Source: Rufibacter sp. LB8
GTDB taxonomy: Bacteria; Bacteroidota; Bacteroidia; Cytophagales; Hymenobacteraceae
Assembly: GCF_014876185.1 (NCBI RefSeq)
Contig: NZ_JADALJ010000001.1
Coordinates: 1,612,001 to 1,676,000 of the forward strand
Length of the DNA: 64,000 bases
Reading direction: 5' to 3'
The notes beneath the pieces were generated by a model. The model did no database searches, was not told the origin of the DNA, and saw only the letters and a program-made list of their open reading frames with translations. Both the position numbers and the translations under genes were made by a program. How positions within the stretch are numbered: position 1 is the first letter of the stretch; every line of letters begins with the position of its first letter. Below, one piece after another: positions 53,004 through 60,637 of the stretch.

Positions 53004-53845
53004 TGAAAACTTTTTTTAACGGTAGGCTGATATTGACCCTGTTTCTGGCGGCGGTTTGCACGGCCTGTGACATGGAGCAGGAAATTGAGGTGAAATTGCC
53101 TAAAATACCCGCGCAACTGGTAGTAGAGTGCTATCTGGAGAACGGAAAACCCATTAAAATGGCACTGTCTGAGTCTACCGGCTATTTTGACAACGTGCAG
53201 CCCACCATTGTAGACGATGCCACCGTGCTTATCACCAAAAACAATGAAGCGCCCATCAAGCTCACGTTCCGGTTACAGGTAGATGAGGAAAACCGAAAGG
53301 CCTACAACTACCACAACCCCGTGCTCATTGACGCCAAACCCGGCGATGTCTATACCCTGGAAATCACCGACCCCAGAGGCCGCCGCGTGACCGGCTCCAC
53401 CAAGATTCTGCCGCCCGTGCCTTTTGACAGTGTGGGCTACAAGTTCAATGACAAACCCGACAACGTGAAAGAGGCCTATCTATATGTGCGCTGGCAAGAC
53501 GACCCCGCCGCCGAAAACTTTTACCGCCTGCTGGCCCACCAGAAAGACACTTCCACCGTGGACAACACCAACAGCCGCATGGACGCCGAAATCACCGACC
53601 GCCTGCGCAACGGCCAGAAAATCACCTACACCACCACCTACCGTTTCAAGAAAGACGACACGCTCAACCTAAAGCTTTACCACGTAGACCAGGCTTACTA
53701 CCGCTTTATCAGCAGCACCGAAGACGCCCGCCGTTCCAACGGCAACCCCTTCGCGCAGCCCGTGGCGATCCAGAATACCGTGGTAGGCGGCTACGGCGTG
53801 TTCACGCACCTGAACTACGTCACCAAGGAACTGATCTTGAAATAG
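53003..53845 (+). CDS. DUF4249 lipoprotein, partner of the TonB receptor
   Basis: The 280-residue protein has a type II signal peptide (LTLFLAAVCTAC), so it should be lipid-anchored at the outer membrane. The DUF4249 pattern is seen in LVVECYLENGKPIKMALSES, IVDDATVLITKNNEAPIKL, DAKPGDVYTLEITDPRGRRV and the closing NPFAQPVAIQNTVVGGYGVF. The family is found almost only beside TonB receptors. It overlaps the receptor stop by one base and probably helps capture its ligand. The reaction is unknown. Confidence 0.88.
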   Translation: MKTFFNGRLILTLFLAAVCTACDMEQEIEVKLPKIPAQLVVECYLENGKPIKMALSESTGYFDNVQPTIVDDATVLITKNNEAPIKLTFRLQVDEENRKAYNYHNPVLIDAKPGDVYTLEITDPRGRRVTGSTKILPPVPFDSVGYKFNDKPDNVKEAYLYVRWQDDPAAENFYRLLAHQKDTSTVDNTNSRMDAEITDRLRNGQKITYTTTYRFKKDDTLNLKLYHVDQAYYRFISSTEDARRSNGNPFAQPVAIQNTVVGGYGVFTHLNYVTKELILK

Positions 53846-53862
53846 CAGAACCTCGCATTAAA

Positions 53863-53910
53863 AAAAAGCCTCCGCTTGATTTCCCCCACGGGCATCAAGC
53901 GGAGGCTTTT
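53863..53910 (+). terminator. Terminator of the TonB receptor operon
   Basis: The stem AAAAGCCTCCGCTTGAT/ATCAAGCGGAGGCTTTT is a strong hairpin whose T tail runs directly into a palindromic element. Confidence 0.9.
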
Positions 53911-53952
53911 CTGTTTTCGGGCTCATTTCTGGAAATGAGCCCTAAAACGGAA
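53909..53952. repeat. Palindromic element A, copy 25, fused to a terminator
   Basis: The left arm TTCTGTTTTCGGGCTCATTTC faces GAAATGAGCCCTAAAACGG, with an unpaired C/T. Confidence 0.9.
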
Positions 53953-53980
53953 ATCTCAATGGACTATTAAGATTTACTTC

Positions 53981-54138
53981 ACGCATCTCGTCCCCCTTTG
54001 AAGGGGGTAGGGGGATGATAAGGCCAGTTGTAGGCCCGACTACTAACTAATTTTAACAAGAAAGTCTGATTCTCGGGAAAGCAAATTCATTTAAAGTCAT
54101 CATCCCCCTACCCCCTTCAAAGGGGGACGAAATGCGTG
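53981..54138. repeat. Family C inverted-repeat element, copy 1 (158 bp)
   Basis: The 39-bp ends (left ACGCATCTCGTCCCCCTTTG then AAGGGGGTAGGGGGATGAT; right the inverse, ending GACGAAATGCGT) enclose about 80 bp. The interior contains GATTCTCGGGAAAGC, close to the family B interior. No coding capacity. Confidence 0.8.
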
Positions 54139-54171
54139 TTGATTTTCATTCACTAATACTATTCTTCAAGT

Positions 54172-54217
54172 AAAGCCCCGGTCTGAAATCCTTACAGGAA
54201 ATCAGGCCGGGGCTTTT
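54172..54217. terminator. Hairpin terminator downstream of pnp
   Basis: The stem AAAGCCCCGG/CCGGGGCTTT encloses a smaller inner hairpin. It lies beyond the palindrome that follows pnp. Confidence 0.75.
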
Positions 54218-54258
54218 CTGTTTTAGGGCTCATTTCTGGAAATGAGCACTAAAACGGG
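54216..54258. repeat. Palindromic element A, copy 26, fused to a terminator
   Basis: The left arm TTCTGTTTTAGGGCTCATTTC and right arm GAAATGAGCACTAAAACGGG carry paired A/T at the position that is usually C/G, plus one mismatch. Confidence 0.85.
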
Positions 54259-54271
54259 TTGCCATAGCTAC

Positions 54272-55090
54272 TTAGGGTTGGCGCTGGATGAGTTCTTTGA
54301 TTAACAAGGTCATGTTGGGCTCGGCCTGGGCGGCGGCGTCTAGAATGTCTTGCAAAATCACTTTCTTGATCTTGCCGGGCACGCACATATCTGTGATCAC
54401 AGAAACGGCAAAGACGGGCAGGTTCATGTGTACGGCGGCAATGACCTCGGGCACGGTGCTCATGCCCACGGCATCGGCGCCAATGAGGCCCAGGTACTTG
54501 TATTCGGCTTTGGTTTCCAGCATGGGGCCGGGCACGCTCACGTACACGCCGGTCTGCACGTTCAGGTTATGGCGCTCAGAAATATCCAGGGCCTGGGAGA
54601 TCATGTCGGGGTCATAGGGTTCGCTCATGTCTGGGAAGCGGGGCCCCAGCGTGGACAGATTCTTGCCAATGAGTGGGTTGGTGGGCTGCAGGTTGATGTG
54701 GTCTGTGATGACCATTAAATCTGAGGTATTGAACTGGGGGTTGAGGCCGCCGGCGGCGTTGCTCACCAGCAGTTTCTGAATGCCCAGCATTTTCATGACC
54801 CGTATGGGAAACACCACCTGCTCCATGGTGTAGCCTTCATAGTAATGGAACCTGCCCTGCATGACCACCACGTTTCGGCCGCCCAGCTGGCCAAAGATCA
54901 ACTTGCCGCTGTGGCTCTCTACCGTTGACACCGGAAAATGCGGAATATCCTGGTAGTCCAGGGCGTACTGCACGGCAATGTCTTGCACCAGCGCGCCCAG
55001 GCCCGTGCCCAGCACTATGCCGAAGTCTGGTTGAAACTGCTCTATTTGCTGCTGTATGTACGTGGTGGCTTCTTGTAGGTGCGGTAGCAT
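54272..55090 (-). CDS. Purine-nucleoside phosphorylase
   Basis: The 272-residue protein (start MLPHLQEATT at 55090) is a trimeric-type PNP: IVLGTGLGALVQDI (phosphate loop), VSTVESHSGKLIFGQLGGRN (His of the phosphate site), MQGRFHYYEGYTMEQVVFPI, SNAAGGLNPQFNTSDLMVIT, and the base site ADAVGMSTVPEVIAAVHMNL. The enzyme splits guanosine or inosine with phosphate in purine salvage. The upstream extension to 55135 runs into a degraded palindrome. Monocistronic. Confidence 0.92.
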   Translation of the reverse strand: MLPHLQEATTYIQQQIEQFQPDFGIVLGTGLGALVQDIAVQYALDYQDIPHFPVSTVESHSGKLIFGQLGGRNVVVMQGRFHYYEGYTMEQVVFPIRVMKMLGIQKLLVSNAAGGLNPQFNTSDLMVITDHINLQPTNPLIGKNLSTLGPRFPDMSEPYDPDMISQALDISERHNLNVQTGVYVSVPGPMLETKAEYKYLGLIGADAVGMSTVPEVIAAVHMNLPVFAVSVITDMCVPGKIKKVILQDILDAAAQAEPNMTLLIKELIQRQP

Positions 55091-55114
55091 GTTGCGTAAT
55101 GGTTGGTGGGCGCC

Positions 55115-55157
55115 GCGTTTTGGGCGGCGTTTCACAAATGTAGCCCGAAAACGGAAA
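55115..55157. repeat. Degenerate palindromic element A upstream of pnp
   Basis: GCGTTTTGGGCGGCGTTTC and TGTAGCCCGAAAACGGAA keep the layout of the element, with a damaged centre. Confidence 0.6.
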
Positions 55158-55250
55158 ACATGAAGAAAGCGCCCCTGTTAATCTTTTCACGTTGCCAAGG
55201 CAGCGGTTGGTTCACATACTTCCGGGCTTTCTTGCACCGGTAGTGACAGA

Positions 55251-55294
55251 TTCGTTTTTGGCCTCATTTCTGGAAATGAGCCCCAAAACAGGAA
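55251..55294. repeat. Palindromic element A, copy 28
   Basis: Arms CGTTTTTGGCCTCATTTC and GAAATGAGCCCCAAAACAGG. It ends two bases before the TAA of the downstream lipoprotein gene. Confidence 0.88.
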
Positions 55295-55296
55295 AT

Positions 55297-56121
55297 TTAT
55301 AGAAATCCGTATTCCAGTTCCATCACATCTTGCCCAAACCGAATGACCGTAGGGTACCCGTTTTTGTTGTATTCATAGGTGAATGCATAGGTGGTACTGG
55401 TAGGGGTGCCAGACACGTTGGTGTCAATGGTTAGCTTGGTAATATTATTGGGGCTGTAAAAAAACGCCGCGTTGGTATAGCCAAAATCTAAATAGGTAGA
55501 GGGCACGCCAAAAAGGGGGTTTACGGGGCTAGTCAAACCTTGCAAGGGGTTTTTCTGGGCATCATAGGAATAGGCAAAGGAAGCTATTTTCCCTAAAATG
55601 GTTTTCAAGGAATTGGACTTGAAAATTTCCTCTTTCACTACGTTGCCATTGGCGTCAAATTCTGTGACAATGGCGTAGGCAATGGCTTGGCCGTCAAAAT
55701 TCACAAAAGCCGTCATTTTCCCATCTGCGCCATATTCATACGTGAAATTCCTATGCGCATAGCCTTTTGACGTAGCAATTCTTCCTTGGGCATCATAGGT
55801 CAGCACTTCTATAAATTTAGTTAAGGTAGCTGCATCTGTAATGGTTTCAAGTTTGCCCTCTGCGGTATAGGTGAACGTGTTGGTAAAATGCGCTGCATTA
55901 TTTTTATCATTGAACGTAAAGGCCTCCAATTTTCCATTAGCGTTGTATTGAAGCGTGCGCACGCCGTTGAAAAAACTACCAGCATGGCGGTCATCGCCCA
56001 CCCGATGCGTGATTTTGGTTAACAGGTACTGCTTGGGTTCCTCTTCTTCCTCTGTACACCCGAAGGAAAGCAGAACCAGAAACAGGAAATACCACGTGGC
56101 GCGCAGGTGAATTGTTTTCAT
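55297..56121 (-). CDS. Lipoprotein with YD/RHS-like repeats
   Basis: The 274-residue protein has a lipoprotein signal (FLFLVLLSFGC, Cys22). The mature part is a series of short repeats with the pattern Y-x-x-x-G-(K/R)-x (LQYNANGKLEAFTF, FTYTAEGKLETIT, LTYDAQGRIATSKG, YEYGADGKMTAFVN, FDANGNVVKEE). This resembles the YD repeats of RHS proteins and MORN-like surface lipoproteins of Bacteroidota. Function unknown. It begins 20 bp after the stop of the restriction enzyme gene on the same strand and may be read through from it. Confidence 0.65.
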   Translation of the reverse strand: MKTIHLRATWYFLFLVLLSFGCTEEEEEPKQYLLTKITHRVGDDRHAGSFFNGVRTLQYNANGKLEAFTFNDKNNAAHFTNTFTYTAEGKLETITDAATLTKFIEVLTYDAQGRIATSKGYAHRNFTYEYGADGKMTAFVNFDGQAIAYAIVTEFDANGNVVKEEIFKSNSLKTILGKIASFAYSYDAQKNPLQGLTSPVNPLFGVPSTYLDFGYTNAAFFYSPNNITKLTIDTNVSGTPTSTTYAFTYEYNKNGYPTVIRFGQDVMELEYGFL

Positions 56122-56141
56122 CTTGTTGTACGTGCTTGGGT

Positions 56142-59100
56142 TTAGCTGGCTTCTACCAGGGCAATTTCTTCGGGGGTGAGGTCATAGAGTTGGTACACCA
56201 GTTGGTCTATCTGCCTTTCCAGCGAAGCCGTGTCTGCCTGTGGGTTTTCTTTTTTGAGGTCGAGGATTTGGGTGACGAGTACGATTATATCATTTTGGTC
56301 TAAACTGTTTTCAAATTTAAATAATGGCAATGATTTAAATTCTTTAGTTTTAATTTTAGGAAATAATTTATCAAATTCATTATTAGTATTTTGAAAATAC
56401 CAAAACACCAATTTTGAGTTTAACAAGGCTAAAACAACTTTTATATAGTCATCATTTTTGCTCTTCAGTTTTGCCACATAGGCAGTTTGATCAACAATAA
56501 AATCATCACTAGTGTAGGCCACAACAAGTTTAGTACTTCCTGGAATTTGTCGTATTAAAATTTTTGCTCCTAGAAACTGGTAAAATTGTCTTGGCTCAGC
56601 TAACCACTTTCCATAACTTAAATATTCATTATTCCATTTGACTATATAATTTAAAATATTTTTTCCTCTTAATTCAGGCAAATATGTTTCATCTAGCTTT
56701 ACATTTGAATTAAAGACTCTGCCTTTTACTTCAATTTCTGTTTGTTTAGGAGTTCCTTTACCTATCTGGTACTCTTTAACTCCAGATATCACATCGAACA
56801 AATCTTCAACTCTCTGAGATTTGGAATTAATTTTATCAATTACTGATATTAAACCTGCATCTAAAGTAATTGTAAAATTGTAGTTTGTATTTTCTCTAAA
56901 TTTTTCGGCAGAAAACTTGTTCACTTCTCTAAATCCGTTATCATCTAATATAATATAGGAACCATTATCATTAGAACCTGTTAATTTAAAGTTAGCGATA
57001 ACTACTTCAACAGAAGCATCATCAAATACTTGTTTTTTAAAATCAATAATTGAATATAACTTTAGATTTTCAAGAATAAATTTTCTTAAGTTTTTGCAAT
57101 TTTCATTTCCTAAAAAAGTATTTGGAATAATAAATGATATAACACTTTCCTGGTGCGCAATCATTTTAGCTCTTTCTATAAATAAATGATATAAATCGAG
57201 TTGATTTTCTGCAGATGTATAATTTTTTAGAAAGTAATTTCTAATTGAGGTTTTATCATCTCGTAATCTTAAATACGGCGGGTTCCCAATCACCACGTCA
57301 AAGCCAGCAAAGTTGCCGTCGTTGTCCAGCACCTCGGGGAACTCGAAGCGCCACTCAAAGGCGTTCCGGTAAATGGCGTTGCTTTTGATTTCGTCAATGC
57401 CCGTGCTCAGGGCGGCAATGTCTTGCTCCAGTTTCTGCTGCTGCTGTTTCCGGGTTTTCTTCTCCTTGGCGCTGGGCTCAAACATGGGGATCTGGGTGGT
57501 GAGCACCTGCAGTTCGCCGGTGAGTTTCTGCAGGCGTTTCACCTTGGGGTCATTGCGCTGAATCTCCGTCCGGAAATCTGCCTTAATGTGGTTGATGATG
57601 GTTTCCAGCTCGCGCTTGCGGTCTTTGTTGTGGCTGTTCTTGTATTCCTGCACAAAGCTGCGGTACTGGGCCACGCTGTACTTGGTGCCGCGCAGCGCCT
57701 CGCTCAAGTCTGTGTCCAGCCCAAACCGGCTCAATAGAGAATTTCCCTGCTTTATGTTAATGTCAATGTTGGGCAGCGTCTGCAGTTCTGGTTGGTTGCT
57801 GACCTGGGCAAAACCATCACGCAAGCCCGCCGCGCTGGCGTAGCACACCGGGCTGCTGAGCCCCACCCCCGGCCCCTCCCCAACGGAGAGGGGAGCACTT
57901 GAAAGTCCCTCTCCGTTGGGGAGGGATTTAGGGTGGGGCAAATAATATGCATTTTTAAGCAGTTCAATCCAGAGGCGCAACCGGCAGATTTTGACAGAGT
58001 TGGGGTTGATGTCTACGCCGAACAGGCAGTTCTCAATAATGGTCTGCTTTTCATGGAAGAGCGTCTGCTGCACGCGCTGCGTTTCGGGGGCAATGTACAG
58101 CCCTTTGCCCTGGGCGGCGGGGCTCACGGTGTACTCAAAAATATCTTGCGTGTGCAGGTCTGTGACAATCAGTTCATCGTTCTCAATGCTCACGTCATGC
58201 TCTGTGAGGCGCACGCCTTTGTAGTCGGCCAGCAGTTTGAGTTCGGCTTTTACGGCAATGAGTTCATTGAGCGCACTCACCAGAAAGTGCCCGCTGCCCA
58301 CGGCGGGGTCACAGATGTGCAAACTGTTGAGCAGCGCGTTGAATTCCAGAATTTTGGCCGCGCTTTTGTGGTCGGCCAGGTAATTCTTGAGGTCGTCGAA
58401 GTTCTGGGCCTGCCAGTTGTAGGCTTCGTTGAATTTCTGCACTACCGCCAACCGAATGGCCTGCCGGCACATGTACATGGTAATAAAGCCGGGCGTGTAA
58501 ATGGAGCCGTCTTTGTACCCGTTGATCTTCTCGAAGATAAGGCCCAGCACGGCGGCGTTGATCAGGGTTTTGCTTTCCTCCTGAATCTCTTCGCGGCCTT
58601 CAGACGCAAAATCATACGCATCCAGAAACCGGAGCAAATATTCCAGTGCGTTCAGGCTCTGGGCCACGGGTTTGTTTTTGGCATCGCGCAGCACGGTGTT
58701 GGGGTGCAGCGGCAAGGTGGTCATGTCATCTAAGCTGTTGACCCTGATAATGTCATCTTCCAGCTCGGTGGGCTCAAACAAAGAACTGTTGAGGTAGGGT
58801 ACGTGCCCGTATTTCTGCTGAATAGCGCCGGTGCGCTGCTCCGGCCGCCGCGCCAACACCTGAAAGAACAGCTTGTTCAGTTCATCATACTGCGGAATGG
58901 TGGCATAGTTCAGGAATTTATAGCCCGCGCCGCCCCGGTGGTATTTAATCAACTGCGCTTCCAGCAGTTTCAAAAACAAGATGCGGTTGACCCAGGTAAT
59001 GCACAGCTCCAGCGCCACCGTGAACAGCCGTTCCTCCTCGGTGGCCCCATACGCCGAAGGCGGGTTCAACTTGCGCAGCCGGTCTTCTGACTCAATGGTA

Positions 59101-59975
59101 AGAATGGCGTTTTCCAGCAACGCTCCCTCCTGCCGCCGCTCCGGCGGTTTGCGCTGAATCAGTTTCTTGTTGCCCACCTTAGTTTCCTCCAGCCCGATGA
59201 GGTGCAGCAATTCACTGTAAAAGCCTTTGTCTAAGCTGTTGCTGTCATTGGTGAACGGCAGCTTGAGCAAATGCACCGGGCTCAGAATCTTGTAGAGGCC
59301 AATGAGTTGGTTGTCGTCTTTCTGGTTTTGGTTACGCAGCGCCTTCTCAAAATCCTTGAGGTTGAAATAGGTGAAAGGCAGTTCCTCGGGCAGCGTGTCT
59401 AGAAAAGGTTTGGCAATCTCTTTGTAGAAATGGTCTGTGTTGTTGCTTACTTTCTGGCCGGTTTTCCAGGCGTCATAGTCCTTTTTGAGCTGCGTATTCT
59501 TCCCAAACAGCCGCTCAAAATCCTGCGCGTCAAATACAAACCACTCGTAAATGTTGGTGATGACCAGGTGGCGCATGTCGGTGTTCTGGCCGTCTAGCCG
59601 TTCGCGCAGGTAATACAAGATGAGTTCGTGCAGGGCCTTGGCGTTCAGGTTGGTTTTGGTCACCATGTCACTCTTGTTGCTGTGCCGTTTCACCTCAAAC
59701 AGCACGCCCGCCGGGGTTTTGGCCTCTTTGCCCGTGTGCAGCACGAAATCTGTCTTGCCCTTGGTGGCCACCAAATGGTCTGGGTTGTAGAAGGTATTTT
59801 TGAGGAAATCCATGAGGTGGCCTTTCACGTTTTCCTCGGTTTCTTTGTCATCAATGCGGTTCAGGAGCTGCACCAGATTGCCCTTGAACACCTCCATGGC
59901 GGCGCGTTTGGGTTTGATGAGGCGGTAGGCTTTGTTCAGGCGTTGCTTAATAGAAGATGGCGTGGCAGAAATCAT
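56142..59975 (-). CDS. Type IIG (Eco57I-like) restriction enzyme-methyltransferase
   Basis: The 1277-residue protein combines three parts. The N-terminal nuclease domain has the PD-(D/E)XK residues TDFVLHTG...GVLFEVKRHS (near 94). The gamma-class adenine methyltransferase has motif I CDPAVGSGHF (near 555) and motif IV GNPPYLRLRDD (near 896). The C-terminal target recognition domain runs from about 903 to 1228 and is encoded by distinctly AT-rich DNA (56290-57265). Such single-chain enzymes both methylate and cut beside their site. Between motifs I and IV (residues about 680-705) an in-frame palindromic repeat adds PHPKSLPNGEGLSSAPLSVG and more. Start ATG 59975; a TTG at 60002 is less likely. 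Confidence 0.88.
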   Translation of the reverse strand: MISATPSSIKQRLNKAYRLIKPKRAAMEVFKGNLVQLLNRIDDKETEENVKGHLMDFLKNTFYNPDHLVATKGKTDFVLHTGKEAKTPAGVLFEVKRHSNKSDMVTKTNLNAKALHELILYYLRERLDGQNTDMRHLVITNIYEWFVFDAQDFERLFGKNTQLKKDYDAWKTGQKVSNNTDHFYKEIAKPFLDTLPEELPFTYFNLKDFEKALRNQNQKDDNQLIGLYKILSPVHLLKLPFTNDSNSLDKGFYSELLHLIGLEETKVGNKKLIQRKPPERRQEGALLENAILTIESEDRLRKLNPPSAYGATEEERLFTVALELCITWVNRILFLKLLEAQLIKYHRGGAGYKFLNYATIPQYDELNKLFFQVLARRPEQRTGAIQQKYGHVPYLNSSLFEPTELEDDIIRVNSLDDMTTLPLHPNTVLRDAKNKPVAQSLNALEYLLRFLDAYDFASEGREEIQEESKTLINAAVLGLIFEKINGYKDGSIYTPGFITMYMCRQAIRLAVVQKFNEAYNWQAQNFDDLKNYLADHKSAAKILEFNALLNSLHICDPAVGSGHFLVSALNELIAVKAELKLLADYKGVRLTEHDVSIENDELIVTDLHTQDIFEYTVSPAAQGKGLYIAPETQRVQQTLFHEKQTIIENCLFGVDINPNSVKICRLRLWIELLKNAYYLPHPKSLPNGEGLSSAPLSVGEGPGVGLSSPVCYASAAGLRDGFAQVSNQPELQTLPNIDINIKQGNSLLSRFGLDTDLSEALRGTKYSVAQYRSFVQEYKNSHNKDRKRELETIINHIKADFRTEIQRNDPKVKRLQKLTGELQVLTTQIPMFEPSAKEKKTRKQQQQKLEQDIAALSTGIDEIKSNAIYRNAFEWRFEFPEVLDNDGNFAGFDVVIGNPPYLRLRDDKTSIRNYFLKNYTSAENQLDLYHLFIERAKMIAHQESVISFIIPNTFLGNENCKNLRKFILENLKLYSIIDFKKQVFDDASVEVVIANFKLTGSNDNGSYIILDDNGFREVNKFSAEKFRENTNYNFTITLDAGLISVIDKINSKSQRVEDLFDVISGVKEYQIGKGTPKQTEIEVKGRVFNSNVKLDETYLPELRGKNILNYIVKWNNEYLSYGKWLAEPRQFYQFLGAKILIRQIPGSTKLVVAYTSDDFIVDQTAYVAKLKSKNDDYIKVVLALLNSKLVFWYFQNTNNEFDKLFPKIKTKEFKSLPLFKFENSLDQNDIIVLVTQILDLKKENPQADTASLERQIDQLVYQLYDLTPEEIALVEAS
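57860..57938. repeat. Family D-like palindrome inside the type IIG gene
   Basis: The 79-bp palindrome (CCCCACCC...CCCCTCCCCAACGGAGAGGG and the inverse TCCCTCTCCGTTGGGGAGGG...GGGTGGGG) has an 11-bp centre. It is translated in frame on the minus strand without any stop. Confidence 0.85.
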
Positions 59976-60069
59976 GCAGGACGTAACGGGTTTTACCCCC
60001 AAAAGCTACGGAAATTCCGCCGGGTTTTAAAAGCCACCCGTTATTAAAGCGGCCCTCAGGAATGCGCGG

Positions 60070-60092
60070 GAGACAAGGCAATGCCTGGTCTC
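60070..60092. repeat. Small hairpin repeat
   Basis: GAGACAAGGC-AAT-GCCTGGTCTC, nearly identical to the hairpin at 26741-26763. Confidence 0.7.
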
Positions 60093-60103
60093 TACAGGTT
60101 TCA

Positions 60104-60147
60104 TTCCCGTTTTTGGCTTCATTTCCAGAATTAAGCACAAAAACGGA
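60104..60147. repeat. Palindromic element A, copy 29
   Basis: The left arm CCCGTTTTTGGCTTCATTTC is intact while the right arm (GAATTAAGCACAAAAACGG) has decayed. Confidence 0.75.
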
Positions 60148-60170
60148 CTATTGTGTTTCGGACTATTGTG

Positions 60171-60254
60171 TACGGACATGTCTTGACCTGTCCCCACGCA
60201 TTCCTGATTACCACGCGTGTCTGATTGTGTAGGGGCGTATCGCATACGCCCCAC
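60171..60254. repeat. Family B partial end plus related modules
   Basis: TACGGACATGTCTTGACCTG plus TCC is a family B end. After it come CACGCATTCCTGATT and a hairpin GGGGCGTAT/ATACGCCCC (60232-60252) followed by CACGCATTTCTGATT. Confidence 0.65.
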
Positions 60255-60266
60255 GCATTTCTGATT

Positions 60267-60428
60267 CACGCATTTCTTCCCCCTTTGAAGGGGTTGGGGG
60301 ATGATCACTCTTCTCGGTTACAAGCATTCCCGAGATATTTTTTTGTAAGGGGCTATTCCACTAGCTGATGGTTCTTCAAACTGCCTTGTCATCCCCCTAC
60401 CCCCTTCAAAGGGGGACGGAATGCGTGT
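60267..60428. repeat. Family C inverted-repeat element, copy 2 (162 bp)
   Basis: The left end CACGCATTTCTTCCCCCTTT and the inverted right end (TTCAAAGGGGGACGGAATGC) match copy 1 at 53981-54138. The interior differs in sequence but holds GCATTCCCGAGA, the inverse of the TCTCGGGAATGC word in family B. Confidence 0.8.
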
Positions 60429-60492
60429 TTGAACAATTGAAAAACTTAGGCTGACGAAAGAATTTTTTGAAAGGGATTTTCCTAAGCCGCCT

Positions 60493-60534
60493 GCGTTTTG
60501 GGGCTCATTTCCGGAAATGAGCCCCAAAACGGAA
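60493..60534. repeat. Palindromic element A, copy 30
   Basis: GCGTTTTGGGGCTCATTTCC and GGAAATGAGCCCCAAAACGG form a nearly perfect palindrome, with CGGG/CCCG replaced on both sides by GGGG/CCCC. Confidence 0.92.
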
Positions 60535-60584
60535 CGCTGTTGCCTTGTTCTTTGCAGGCAAATCCTTTCTTGCAAGGCATAAAA

Positions 60585-60616
60585 AAAAGGCTGCCCCAAA
60601 ATGGGAACAGCCTTTT
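60585..60616 (-). terminator. Terminator of the YsnF-like gene
   Basis: The stem AAAAGGCTG/CAGCCTTTT with inner CCCC/GGGA lies about 20 bp beyond the stop codon. Confidence 0.8.
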
Positions 60617-60637
60617 CAAAAATTATCTGTTAGCTAA

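Noticed and set aside
53003-53845. SusD-like lipoprotein
   Set aside because: The sequence lacks SusD features and fits DUF4249 instead.
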